A DNA stretch of 64,000 nucleotides from an uncultured Oscillospiraceae bacterium. Lineage in GTDB: Bacteria; Bacillota; Clostridia; Oscillospirales; Oscillospiraceae. The notes below the pieces were generated by a model, which made no database searches, was not told the origin of the DNA, and saw only the letters and a program-made list of their open reading frames with translations. Shown one piece after another: positions 47,444 through 57,121 of this stretch (positions are counted from its first letter, which is position 1; the number at the start of each line of letters is the position of its first letter). A program made the position numbers and the translations under genes. The stretch is taken from NCBI GenBank assembly GCA_905234855.1, contig CAJOIU010000004.1, positions 1-64,000 on the forward strand, in the 5' to 3' direction.

Positions 47444-48148
47444 TTATTCGCCTTCCGGCGCGTCCTCGGTCTCTGCGGCGGCGGCTTCCGCCGCCTTTTC
47501 CTGCTCAATGGCGAGCTTTACGATGCGGCTGGTGCCGAGACGGTCGGCGCCGAGGGCGATGAAGTCCTCCGCGTCCTGCATCGTCTTGATGCCGCCGGAG
47601 GCCTTGACCTTGACGGCGTCGGGGCAGCACTCGCGCATGAGCGCCACATCCTCCCGCGTCGCGCCGCCGGTGGAGAAACCGGTGGAGGTCTTGATATAAT
47701 CTGCACCGGCGGCGGCCACGAGGGAGCAGAGCATCCGCTTTTCCTCGTCTGTGAGAAGGCACGTCTCGATAATGACCTTCAAAACATGTCCCTTGGTGAA
47801 CTCCCGGACGGTCTTCATCTCATCGAGCAGGGCTTCCCAGCAGGCGTCCTTCACCATGGAGAGGTTAATCACCATGTCGATCTCGTCCGCGCCGTTACGG
47901 ATGGCGTCCTGCGCCTCGAAGGCCTTGACCTTCGGCGTGCTGTAGCCGTTGGGGAAGCCGATGACCGTGCAGATCCTGAGCTTATCGCCCACATAGCGCT
48001 TCGCGCCCGCTACATGACAGGGCGGGATGCAGACGGAGGCCACGCCGTAGCGCATGCCCTCGTCGCAGAGCTGGATGATCTCGGCGACGGTCGCGTCCTG
48101 CCGGAGCAGGGTGTGGTCGCAGCGGCTGAGAATTTCTTTCAGTTCCAT
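47444..48148 (-). CDS. deoC: Deoxyribose-phosphate aldolase
   Basis: DHTLLRQDAT, VCIPPCHV, KVIIETCLL, YIKTSTGFSTGGAT, VKASGGIKT. Confidence 0.95.
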   Translation of the reverse strand: MELKEILSRCDHTLLRQDATVAEIIQLCDEGMRYGVASVCIPPCHVAGAKRYVGDKLRICTVIGFPNGYSTPKVKAFEAQDAIRNGADEIDMVINLSMVKDACWEALLDEMKTVREFTKGHVLKVIIETCLLTDEEKRMLCSLVAAAGADYIKTSTGFSTGGATREDVALMRECCPDAVKVKASGGIKTMQDAEDFIALGADRLGTSRIVKLAIEQEKAAEAAAAETEDAPEGE

Positions 48149-48246
48149 AGTATCCTCCTGTAAAGGAGCCGGGCGGCTCCGAGTGATCGTCATATTCCCC
48201 GCACATCGCCGCATAAACTGTGCTATCAACTATGCGAGGTGCGTCT

Positions 48247-48852
48247 ATGGACGAGGTATTTTCCGCCAATCGGGCGGAGCTGTGCGGCGAGGTCGCGGCG
48301 CCTCCCCGCTTCTCCCATGAAAGCCGGGGCATTCGTTTCTTTACGTTTCCGCTGGAGACGCGCCGCCTCAGCGGCGCGTCCGATACGCTCAATATCGTTC
48401 TGCGGGAGCGGCTGCTTTACGAAATGCCGCTGGAGGAGGGCGACCGTGTGCGCGTTGCGGGGGAGCTGCGGTCGTTCAACAACAAATCCGGCGTCGGCAA
48501 CCGGCTGATCCTCACCGTGTTCACCCGGGAGCTGCTGAGCGGCGGCGGGGAGGACGAGAATCATATCCTGCTCAATGGCACGGTCTGCAAGGAGCCGATG
48601 CTGCGGGTCACCCCCATGGGGCGGGAGATATGCGATATCATCCTTGCAGTGGGGCGGCGGTACCGCCGCAGCGATTATATCCCCGTGATCGCATGGGGAC
48701 GGCAGGCGCGGGATATCGCGCTTTGTCCCGTAGGCACGCAGCTTGCGGTGCGGGGACGGCTCCAGTCCCGGGCGTATACGAAGGTCATTGACGGACAGAG
48801 CCATGAGCGGATGGCCTTCGAGGTTTCCGCGGCGGATATTTTTCCGCTGTGA
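48247..48852 (+). CDS. SSB-like protein with two apparent OB-fold domains
   Basis: NRAELCGEVAAPPRF...RVRVAGELRSFNN and LNGTVCKEPMLRVTPMGREICDIILAVGR...VIAWGRQARDI...LAVRGRLQSR. Confidence 0.65.
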   Translation: MDEVFSANRAELCGEVAAPPRFSHESRGIRFFTFPLETRRLSGASDTLNIVLRERLLYEMPLEEGDRVRVAGELRSFNNKSGVGNRLILTVFTRELLSGGGEDENHILLNGTVCKEPMLRVTPMGREICDIILAVGRRYRRSDYIPVIAWGRQARDIALCPVGTQLAVRGRLQSRAYTKVIDGQSHERMAFEVSAADIFPL

Positions 48853-48997
48853 CAATATTATACCTATTGTAGCCGTTTCCGGCCGCGCTGTCAAATATTG
48901 AAAAGTTCGTTCATCTGTATTATGATATAAGCAAGGCAGAGGGATAGACGATACATACGCCATGCCAAAAACGTATCATCAAGGAGGATGAACCGTC

Positions 48998-50479
48998 ATG
49001 CCCCCCAAACAAATGAAACAGGAGCTGGCCGCGATCGCGGCGGAAAAAGGACGCGGCGCTATGCCGAAGATCCTGCTGGCAGCGGCGGAATGCGCGCCGC
49101 TGGCAAAGACCGGCGGCCTGGCAGACGTGGTGGGAACGCTGCCGAAGTATTTCCGCAAGCTCGGCGTCGACGCCCGTGTCATGATCCCGTATCACCGCAT
49201 CATCAAGGATAAATACGGCGATCAGGTGGAATATCTTTTCAGTTTTGAGATCTCCCTCGGCTGGCGCCGGAAATTTGTCGGCGTGAACCGGCTTATGCTG
49301 GATAAGGTCTGCATCTGGCTCATCGAAAACGAGGAATATTTCGGCGGCCCGATCTATATGCCGAACCGGGAGGGCGAGCAATACGCCTATTTCACCCGCG
49401 CCGTGCTGGAGGCGCTGCCCCGGCTGGGATTCATTCCCGATATCATCCATTGCAATGACTGGCATACCGGTATGCTGCCGCTGCTGCTCAAGACCCAGTA
49501 TATCGACTCGCCGCTGGCGAAGACGAAGAGCCTCATCACCATCCATAACATTGCCTATCAGGGGCTGTGCAGCTTTGGCTTCGTGCAGGATTATCTTGCC
49601 GTGCCGGACGGCTGCTTCGGCCTCATGGAGCGGTTCGGACAGGCGTCCTTCCTCAAAGCGGGCTGCGTCATGGCCGACCGGGTCAGCACCGTAAGCCCCT
49701 CCTATGCGCGGGAGATCTGCACGCCGGAATACGGTGAGGGACTGGAGCGGGAGCTTTCCTTCCGGGGCGATGTCTGCGGCATCACGAACGGGATCGACAA
49801 AACCGTGTGGACACCATCGAAGGATCCCCATATCCCCGTGCCCTACAGCCGCTCGAAGCTCACCGGGAAGCTGCAATGCAAGACCGCCCTGCTGGAGGAG
49901 CTTGGACTGGAGCTCGTGCCGAGCCGTCCCCTCATCGGTATCGTTACCCGGCTGGCCGAGCAGAAGGGCATCGACCTCATCATGGGCGCGATGGATAAGT
50001 TGCTGTGGGACAACGATTTCGCCTTCGTCCTGCTCGGGAACGGCGACGCCCGCTATGAGGACTGGCTCCGGGGGCTGCAGGCGCGTCATCCCGGGCGCGT
50101 GTGCGCGTGGATCGGCTATGATGACGCCCTCAGCCATCGCATCTATGCCGGGTGTGACTTCTTCCTCATGCCGTCCCGGTTCGAGCCCTGCGGCATATCC
50201 CAGCTCATTTCCATGGCCTACGGCACCCTTCCTATCGTGCGCGAAACGGGCGGCCTGCGGGATACGGTGCAGCCCTATAACCGCTATACCGGCGAGGGTA
50301 CGGGTTTCTCCTTCACGCGCTATGAGCCGGACGATATGGCCGGAGCGATCCGCTATGCCCTCGGCACCTACGGTGACAAGCACGCCATGGCAAAGCTCAT
50401 CAAAAACGCCATGTCCGTGGACGTGAGCTGCGAGCAATGGGCCTTCGAATACGCGAAGCTCTATCTCGATATGCTGTGA
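48998..50479 (+). CDS. glgA: Glycogen synthase
   Basis: ILLAAAECAPLAKTGGLADVVGTLPKYF, IIHCNDWHTGMLPLLL, PSRFEPCGISQLI. Confidence 0.96.
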   Translation: MPPKQMKQELAAIAAEKGRGAMPKILLAAAECAPLAKTGGLADVVGTLPKYFRKLGVDARVMIPYHRIIKDKYGDQVEYLFSFEISLGWRRKFVGVNRLMLDKVCIWLIENEEYFGGPIYMPNREGEQYAYFTRAVLEALPRLGFIPDIIHCNDWHTGMLPLLLKTQYIDSPLAKTKSLITIHNIAYQGLCSFGFVQDYLAVPDGCFGLMERFGQASFLKAGCVMADRVSTVSPSYAREICTPEYGEGLERELSFRGDVCGITNGIDKTVWTPSKDPHIPVPYSRSKLTGKLQCKTALLEELGLELVPSRPLIGIVTRLAEQKGIDLIMGAMDKLLWDNDFAFVLLGNGDARYEDWLRGLQARHPGRVCAWIGYDDALSHRIYAGCDFFLMPSRFEPCGISQLISMAYGTLPIVRETGGLRDTVQPYNRYTGEGTGFSFTRYEPDDMAGAIRYALGTYGDKHAMAKLIKNAMSVDVSCEQWAFEYAKLYLDML

Positions 50480-50498
50480 TTATTTTTCCCCAAATAAA

Positions 50499-50536
50499 TT
50501 CCCAGCCTTTCCGTTTTGGAATGGCTGGGTCTTTTT
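50499..50536 (+). terminator. Intrinsic terminator
   Basis: cccagcc...ggctggg-tctttttt. Confidence 0.7.
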
Positions 50537-51000
50537 TATCGGTTGAGGAGCCACACGCCCGCGTTCAGGTAGATGGCAAAGGCCACCCAGATGAGATACG
50601 GCAGCATCAGTTTCCCCGCGGTGGATCGGATGCGGTAAAACCGCAGCGTCGTCAGCAGGATCAGCACCCACAGCAGGATCAGCCACAGCAGCGCGAAGCC
50701 GAACCGGCGGGCGTTGAAGAAAATGAGCGACCAGCAGAAATTGAAAAAGAGCTGGGCGGCGTAAAGCCCGAGGGCGCTGCCGCGATCCGGGCTGTCCGTG
50801 TCCCATACGAGATAGGCCGCGATCCCCATGAGGACGAACAGGATCGGCCATACGACGCTGAATACCCAGTCCGGCGGCGACAGCGGCGGCTGCGCGGTCA
50901 TGTCATACAGCCGCATCGCGTCGCGGGTCAGCAGCGCGGACAGTCCGCCGACGCCCAAACTAATGACAAGGCTGACAACCAGCGGTTTGTATTTTCTCAT
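50536..51000 (-). CDS. TspO/MBR family protein
   Basis: PPLSPPDWVFSVVWPILFVLMGIAAYLVW, NFCWSLIFFNARRFGFALLWL; trimmed from a spurious 534-aa ORF. Confidence 0.92.
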   Translation of the reverse strand: MRKYKPLVVSLVISLGVGGLSALLTRDAMRLYDMTAQPPLSPPDWVFSVVWPILFVLMGIAAYLVWDTDSPDRGSALGLYAAQLFFNFCWSLIFFNARRFGFALLWLILLWVLILLTTLRFYRIRSTAGKLMLPYLIWVAFAIYLNAGVWLLNR

Positions 51001-51171
51001 ACCCTTTCCTCCCTTCATGGATAGCCTATGCGCCTGCGGCGGAAACCATGCGGAGAAAAACATTTCAATTCGTTTATATTGTAACTTTTTGTTATAAAAG
51101 TGTTGTGTATGCAGGACGGCAAATACAGTATAATTTGATCGGAATATTAACGATCGGAAAGGAGATCCAGC

Positions 51172-54100
51172 ATGAAATCCAAGCGTATTATGAGCCTGCT
51201 CATGGCGCTGTGTCTGTGCCTGAGCCTTTCGGCGGGCGCGTTTGCCTCCGGCGAGGCTTCCGGCAGCGCCTCGGGCGGCTCGTCCGGCAGCTATGAGAAC
51301 CGTCCCGTGTTCGCCTCCGGCGTCTACGAGATGGAGAGCGCGGATGCGGTCACGGCGAGCTATCGGCTCTATGGGTATTACAACACCACGGACGCCTCGG
51401 AGCCGGACGCCTTTACGCTGCTGCCCTTCGCCCCGGGAACGACCGCCGGGGTGTATACCGATAGTGGCTGCGATACCCCGCTGCCCGGCGCGGCCGCGGC
51501 CTTCGACGGGGAAACGCTGACCGTCACCTTTGCCGCGCCTCCGGCGGAGGAGACGTTCGGCTATGTGCGGTTCGACGACGGCGCGACGGAATTTACCGCC
51601 GTTCCCGTTTACGTTGTGAGCTATGCCGCGCAGGACTACCTGAACGCTACGACGGATTACAACGGCTATGCGCTGCGCTATGATGCCAATGCTTACACCC
51701 CCGGCGCGGTTTATTACCATAACGGCACGGCGGACGCCATCATCGGCGGCGCCATCGACCTCTTCGGCGCGGAGGACTTCGCGGAGGAGATCGCTGCGGC
51801 GGCGGTGGAATACGGCTACGACTACGACGAGCTGTACGACGCGGTGGACTGGTATCTGAATAACGGCGCCACAACCGGCGGCGATACATGGGAGGAATTC
51901 CTCACCGACCGTCTCGTGAATGTGAACCCCACCGACGCGAAGGACGCCGTCCATGTGGGGGACGGATATCTGCGGGTCGAGGCATGCTACTACCTCTTCC
52001 GCTATTATTGGATGAACAACACCACCTATGAGGTCACGGCGGGCGACGACGTCACCGGCATCTTTGGGGACAATATGAACAAGCTCTATGAGGACTTCAA
52101 CGACTTCTTCTGGGGCCACTACTACTGCACTTGGTTCCAAGCGCTGAACCCCGCGCTGCGATCCGGCGGCCTGTTCCGCTATGACAGTGTGGTGGATCCC
52201 GACGGCACGAACACCGACGAGACCGGTATGTACAAATACCGCCCCGAACTGGGGGTGGAGGGGCAGCTTCCCTATGAGATCGACGAGGCCATCACCTACG
52301 GTGACCTCTTCAATATGATTTATAACGCCATCACCGGCGGACAGTCCGCCCTGAACGAAACGGGCGAGGAATATGCCCGCGTGCTGAAGAAAATCGGCGG
52401 CGGCAGCCGCTATAACAACGTGCTGTCCGTCATTGAATATCTCGACCTGAGCTATCCCATCGACGAGATCATCGACGAGCCCGTGTCAAAATGGGACGCC
52501 GTCATGGTTTTCTATCGGGTGCTGAAGGGCACCTCCGACGCGGCCAAGGAGATCCCCGACGACGATACCGAGGATATCTATCTCTATAACACCACAAAGC
52601 ACGGAACGCTGGCGAAGGACACCTATCTCGATACGGACACCTACTATTCCCGCCATGGCGTCGATGAATACGTCGCTGAGACGAACCATTACGGGCTGAC
52701 CACCATGGCCGCCGTGACCATCAGCGCGAAGGACACGGTGGACGAGAGCGAGTGGGAAGGCTGCACCTTCTTCCCGGCGGGAGACTACTATATCATCCTC
52801 GACGATACCGCGATCATCGACCGCGCCGTTGCCACGAATACGCAGGGGACGATCTATTACGAGGCAGGCTATTCCGCGACGGAGTACGGCGGCGAACGGG
52901 AATATGAGGCACTGGCGTTCTCGTGGCAGCTCGAGGGCGACACGCTGGTGATTTCCGGCGTCGAGGGCTATAACAGCTTCGCCGCGGGAACCACATGGGA
53001 TCTGGCGGACGTCGGCTCATTCTACTGCTCCGGCCTGTGGATCCGGGACGGGGTGAAGGCCGAGCTGAAAAACACGACCGTTCTGGCGCAGGCCTCCGGC
53101 ACCGGCGACGATATCCGCGACGACTCCCACCGCTTCTTCGGCGGCGGCGACGGCCTGCAGGTCACGGATAAAAACACCGCCGTTACCGTGGAAAACGATA
53201 ACGGACAGATCTTCCTCATCGGCACGGGCAGCACCGCGGCAGGCTCTATCTATGCCGGGGCTGGCTCCACTACCGTGATCCGCGGCTCCACGCTGCGCAA
53301 TGCCAGCGGCCATCCCTTCAGCATCTTCTATAACGGCGTGCTGGTGCTGGATAACGACAGCCTCATGAACAGCGGCCGTATCTTCAACTCCGATGCAAGC
53401 TCCGGCACCATCATCTTCAACGACGTGGTGGCCGTGGAAAACAGCGGCGCGTCCGTCATGGACGAGACCTGCTCTGCCTATTTCGTCGACACCTTCGTTA
53501 CGAAGCTCTCCGGCTGGGAGGTTAACGGCAATGCGCAGGCGGTGCTGACGAATACCACCGTGGAGACCGGCGGGAGCTGGAACTTCTCGAACAAGACCTC
53601 CATGACCTCCGATGTTGGCGAGGTCGTGCTGGTGAACTCGAATCTGCTCAATACGAGCGGCACACTCATCAATGCCACGCGCGGCGGCCGGGGCTATTTC
53701 CATGTGGTCGATTCCCGCGTGAACTGGAACGGCACCGCCGATACCAAGCTCTTCTCCGTGGGCGGACCCAACAGCTACACCGGCGCGTCGCTTTATGTGG
53801 ATGTGGACGCTGCGTCCGAATTTCCGACGGCATTCTCCGTGGCCGTGGCCGGCGACTGCTTCAGCTCCGTGCGGGGCTGGAACGATGATGTGCTGTCGTA
53901 TGAGTCGAACTCCACGCTGTATCTCGATATCGACAAGCCCGTACAGGTGAAGATGGACTGCACCGACGTGGTGGTCTGCTCCTTCGGCATGGTCGGCGTG
54001 ACCGATCAGTTCACCGCCACCGGCAACGTCATCTTCGCGGAGGACGGCGCGTATGTCTATACCGGCCTCGACGAGGCGGGGGGGCTGTATAACGCCGACC

Positions 54101-54204
54101 TCGTCACAGCTTTCACCCCGAAGGGCGACGGCACGGCGGACGTGACCTATACGCTCTCCGATGGCAGCACCATGACCTACGAGAATCTTCCCTACGAGGG
54201 ATGA
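51172..54204 (+). CDS. Large secreted protein with right-handed beta-helix-like C-terminal half
   Basis: Signal peptide MKSKRIMSLLMALCLCLSLSAGAFASG; repeating VxVxNxxxI/ TNTTVETGG-type rungs; no sorting motif. Confidence 0.75.
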   Translation: MKSKRIMSLLMALCLCLSLSAGAFASGEASGSASGGSSGSYENRPVFASGVYEMESADAVTASYRLYGYYNTTDASEPDAFTLLPFAPGTTAGVYTDSGCDTPLPGAAAAFDGETLTVTFAAPPAEETFGYVRFDDGATEFTAVPVYVVSYAAQDYLNATTDYNGYALRYDANAYTPGAVYYHNGTADAIIGGAIDLFGAEDFAEEIAAAAVEYGYDYDELYDAVDWYLNNGATTGGDTWEEFLTDRLVNVNPTDAKDAVHVGDGYLRVEACYYLFRYYWMNNTTYEVTAGDDVTGIFGDNMNKLYEDFNDFFWGHYYCTWFQALNPALRSGGLFRYDSVVDPDGTNTDETGMYKYRPELGVEGQLPYEIDEAITYGDLFNMIYNAITGGQSALNETGEEYARVLKKIGGGSRYNNVLSVIEYLDLSYPIDEIIDEPVSKWDAVMVFYRVLKGTSDAAKEIPDDDTEDIYLYNTTKHGTLAKDTYLDTDTYYSRHGVDEYVAETNHYGLTTMAAVTISAKDTVDESEWEGCTFFPAGDYYIILDDTAIIDRAVATNTQGTIYYEAGYSATEYGGEREYEALAFSWQLEGDTLVISGVEGYNSFAAGTTWDLADVGSFYCSGLWIRDGVKAELKNTTVLAQASGTGDDIRDDSHRFFGGGDGLQVTDKNTAVTVENDNGQIFLIGTGSTAAGSIYAGAGSTTVIRGSTLRNASGHPFSIFYNGVLVLDNDSLMNSGRIFNSDASSGTIIFNDVVAVENSGASVMDETCSAYFVDTFVTKLSGWEVNGNAQAVLTNTTVETGGSWNFSNKTSMTSDVGEVVLVNSNLLNTSGTLINATRGGRGYFHVVDSRVNWNGTADTKLFSVGGPNSYTGASLYVDVDAASEFPTAFSVAVAGDCFSSVRGWNDDVLSYESNSTLYLDIDKPVQVKMDCTDVVVCSFGMVGVTDQFTATGNVIFAEDGAYVYTGLDEAGGLYNADLVTAFTPKGDGTADVTYTLSDGSTMTYENLPYEG

Positions 54205-54221
54205 TCAAATAATAAAACAAG

Positions 54222-54263
54222 AGCGCGCTGCGGTTCACTCCTTGGGAACCGCAGCGCGCTTGC
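54222..54263. terminator. Bidirectional terminator overlapping the kinase 3' end
   Basis: agcgcgctgcggtt...aaccgcagcgcgct 14-bp stem. Confidence 0.75.
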
Positions 54264-55605
54264 TATCTTTCGGGAAGGTGAGGAGGAAGACGGAGCCCTC
54301 TCCCGGGGTGCTTTGCAGATGGATGGAGGCGTTGTGGAGCAGAGCCGCGTGCTTCACGATGGACAGGCCGAGACCCGTGCCGCCCACCTCCTTGGAATGG
54401 CTTTTATCGACGCGGTAAAACCGCTCGAATATGCGATCCTGATGCTCCTGCGGGATGCCGATGCCCGTGTCCGAAACGGAAAGGCGGACGCCCTCGGGAA
54501 CGGTTTCCGTGCGGATCGTGACCCGTCCGCCCTCGGCGCTGTATTTGATCGCGTTGTCGCAGAGGTTGTATACGATGCTGTAGAGGTATTGCTGAATGCC
54601 CAGCAGCTCAGCCCTTTCGCCCTCCACGACAAGCTCCACACCCTTGGCTTCCGCTTCGGCGGAAAGGCTGTCCGCGGCGTTTTCTGCGATGCGGTGCAGG
54701 TCTGAGGTCTCCCATTGCATGCCGAGGCCGCCGCTGTCCAGCTTCGTCAAGTCGATGATATCCTCCACAAGCTTCGTCATGCGCTGGGATTCCGCCCGGA
54801 TCCGGCCGGCAAAGGGCTTCACGTCCTCGGGCTTTGCCATGCCGCTTTCCAGCAGCTCCGCGTAGCCGGAGATCACATGCAGAGGCGTTTTCAGCTCGTG
54901 GGAGACGTTGGCGGTAAATTCCTGCCGGATCTGGGAGGTCTTCTCCAGCTCCGCCTGATCCCGGCGGATCTGGGTCTGCTGATGATCGAGCCTCTGGAGC
55001 AGCGGCTCGATCTCGGCGTAATCCCGCTTGCCGATGTATTGCATGGGGTCGTCCAGCTCGACGCTGTTGATGGGCTCCACGATCCGCCGGGAAAGCCGGG
55101 AGGCCAGCAGGAACGACAGCACCAGCGCCACGACGATAATCGCGCACACCGGCAATGCGAGGCCCAGCAGAAGCCGCCATACCGTGGCCTGTGTGGCGGA
55201 AAGGCGCAAAACGGTGCCGTCCGGCAGCCGCCGCGCGTAATAGAGCTGCTTTTCCGAGAGCGTGTCGGAATAGCGGCTGCTTTGCCCCACGCCGGTGGCG
55301 AGAGCCTGCCGGATCTCCTCGCGTTCCATGTGGTTCACCATGACTGCGCTGTCCGCCTCGTTGTCATACAGCACGCTGCCGTCGCTGGTGATCCATGTGA
55401 TGCGGTAATCCTCGGGATCGAGATCGTCGAAAAAGGCGCGGCCGTTCAGTATGACGCCCCGCGCCGCGAACTGGGATTCCAGCTCCAGATGGCTGCGCTG
55501 CAGCTCGGTGAAGGAGTTATACAGCACCGCCAGTATGATGGTGAGGGAAGCCAGAAACACCGCCAGCGTCACGATCCAGATGGCGTGGAAGATTTTCCGG
55601 CTCAC
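54235..55605 (-). CDS. Sensor histidine kinase (PhoR-like)
   Basis: FTANVSHELKTPLHVISGYAELL, DNAIKYS, DTGIGIP, GGTGLGLSIVKH; GTG start overlapping the regulator stop. Confidence 0.93.
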   Translation of the reverse strand: MSRKIFHAIWIVTLAVFLASLTIILAVLYNSFTELQRSHLELESQFAARGVILNGRAFFDDLDPEDYRITWITSDGSVLYDNEADSAVMVNHMEREEIRQALATGVGQSSRYSDTLSEKQLYYARRLPDGTVLRLSATQATVWRLLLGLALPVCAIIVVALVLSFLLASRLSRRIVEPINSVELDDPMQYIGKRDYAEIEPLLQRLDHQQTQIRRDQAELEKTSQIRQEFTANVSHELKTPLHVISGYAELLESGMAKPEDVKPFAGRIRAESQRMTKLVEDIIDLTKLDSGGLGMQWETSDLHRIAENAADSLSAEAEAKGVELVVEGERAELLGIQQYLYSIVYNLCDNAIKYSAEGGRVTIRTETVPEGVRLSVSDTGIGIPQEHQDRIFERFYRVDKSHSKEVGGTGLGLSIVKHAALLHNASIHLQSTPGEGSVFLLTFPKDSKRAAVPKE

Positions 55606-56276
55606 GGTTCGGCCTCCAAGCGGTAGCCGACGCCGCGCACGGTTTGGATGGCGCTGCCGCAGCTTCCGAGCTTTGTGCGCAGTGTGCCGATGTGGACGTC
55701 CACCGTGCGGGTCTCGCCGATGTTTTCCGCGCCCCATACGGAGGCGAGGAGTTGATCCCGGGAGAATACCTGCCCGACGTTTTCCATCAGCAGCCGGAGA
55801 AGGTCGTATTCCTTCAGCGTGAGCGAGATCGCCTGTCCGTCCGCCGTGACGGAATGTCGGGTCTTGTCCATCGTGATGGCGCCACGGGTCAGAACGGCGT
55901 GCTCATCCTTCGGCGCGGTGCGGCGCAGGACAGCCTTGATGCGGGAGAGCATCTCCATCATGCCGAAGGGCTTGCTGAGATAATCGTCCGCGCCGAGATC
56001 GAGGCCGACGACCTTGTCGTATTCCGAACCCTTGGCCGTGGCCATGATGACCGGCACATCCGCCGTGAGTGGCGCGGAGCGAAGCTTTTTGAGGATCTCG
56101 ATGCCGTCCTCGCCCGGCAGCATGATATCGAGGATCACGAGCTGCGGCTTTTCGGTCGCCATAGCCGCCCAAAAGGCGGCGCCGTCCGGGAAGCCGGTCG
56201 CGTCAAAGCCGGAGACATTCAGCGTATATACCATCAGGTCGCGGATGCTGGCGTCATCCTCCACACAGTAGATCAT
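55602..56276 (-). CDS. OmpR/PhoB-family response regulator
   Basis: MIYCVEDDASIRDLMVYTL, LDIMLPGEDG, winged-helix C-terminus. Confidence 0.95.
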   Translation of the reverse strand: MIYCVEDDASIRDLMVYTLNVSGFDATGFPDGAAFWAAMATEKPQLVILDIMLPGEDGIEILKKLRSAPLTADVPVIMATAKGSEYDKVVGLDLGADDYLSKPFGMMEMLSRIKAVLRRTAPKDEHAVLTRGAITMDKTRHSVTADGQAISLTLKEYDLLRLLMENVGQVFSRDQLLASVWGAENIGETRTVDVHIGTLRTKLGSCGSAIQTVRGVGYRLEAEP

Positions 56277-56518
56277 AGTTTCCTCCGTTTTGCCGGTTAT
56301 TCGGCTTTATGGTGTCACAGGATTGAAAGCTCCCGTATCGATGCATCGTAAATATGTGTAAAGTATTTCCGGCGCTGCTTGCATTATAAGGGGAGCGGCG
56401 GCGGGAAGTCAAGAAAGGAAAAAATATTTCTCTACCCCCTTTTTTCGGACAGGCGGCCGAAGAGTATATGTGCAAGTGATTGCACGATAATGATTGTTTT
56501 TTACAGGAGGAAACCGTT

Positions 56519-57094
56519 ATGAAAACATGGACTGCGCGATGCGCGGGAGCGCTGGCGTTCCTGCTGGCGGCTGTGATACTGCTTTCGTCCGCCTTTGCCA
56601 GCGGGGAGCCGCGGCCTCCCTTCAGCGGAGAGCCTTCCGGCGAGGTCGGTCTGGGCGCTTTGATGAAGCCGGAGGATATGGGCGTGATCGGCGAGGTGCT
56701 GTACCGCGCAGCAGGCGTATCGATTGAAAACGCGGACGATCTGGCGGCGCTTTTGGCAGAGGCGGATATCCCGGCGCTGGCGGCAGAACTGCGGATCGTG
56801 TTGGATATGACGCAGCTCATGACCGATGAGGAGCTGCGGACGCAGATCGAATCGCTGGCGCTAGCGTATGGATACTCCTTCACGGACGCGGAGCTGGATG
56901 CCATCGTGCGGCTCTGCCGCTCGTTCGAGCCGCTGACCGAAGCTGAGCTGCGGGAAAGGCTGGAGCAGATGCAGGGAAATTACCTCGCCGTGCAGGAGGT
57001 GCAGGAGAGTCTGAGCTCGCTGGGCGACCGCCTGCAGATGTTCCTGCAGAAGATCGCGGAGCTGATCCGCAGCCTGCTGGCAAGATTCGGCTGA
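56519..57094 (+). CDS. Secreted protein, DUF1002-like
   Basis: Signal peptide; YGYSFTDAELDAIVRLCRSFEPLTEAELRERLEQM. Confidence 0.6.
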   Translation: MKTWTARCAGALAFLLAAVILLSSAFASGEPRPPFSGEPSGEVGLGALMKPEDMGVIGEVLYRAAGVSIENADDLAALLAEADIPALAAELRIVLDMTQLMTDEELRTQIESLALAYGYSFTDAELDAIVRLCRSFEPLTEAELRERLEQMQGNYLAVQEVQESLSSLGDRLQMFLQKIAELIRSLLARFG

Positions 57095-57121
57095 TCGGGG
57101 CATGCCGGGGCCTTCTTCTCA

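Noticed and set aside
50536-52140. 534-aa minus-strand ORF
   Set aside because: Artificial upstream extension of TspO; real start is ATG at 51000 and the upstream part is antisense to the secreted protein.
12902-57121. A classical 44-kb integrative element inserted in asnB
   Set aside because: Flanks look right but the content is housekeeping (infC-rpmI-rplT, ilv, leu, glgA, pcrA) with no conjugation, phage or replication genes; kept only as a split-gene/rearrangement finding.
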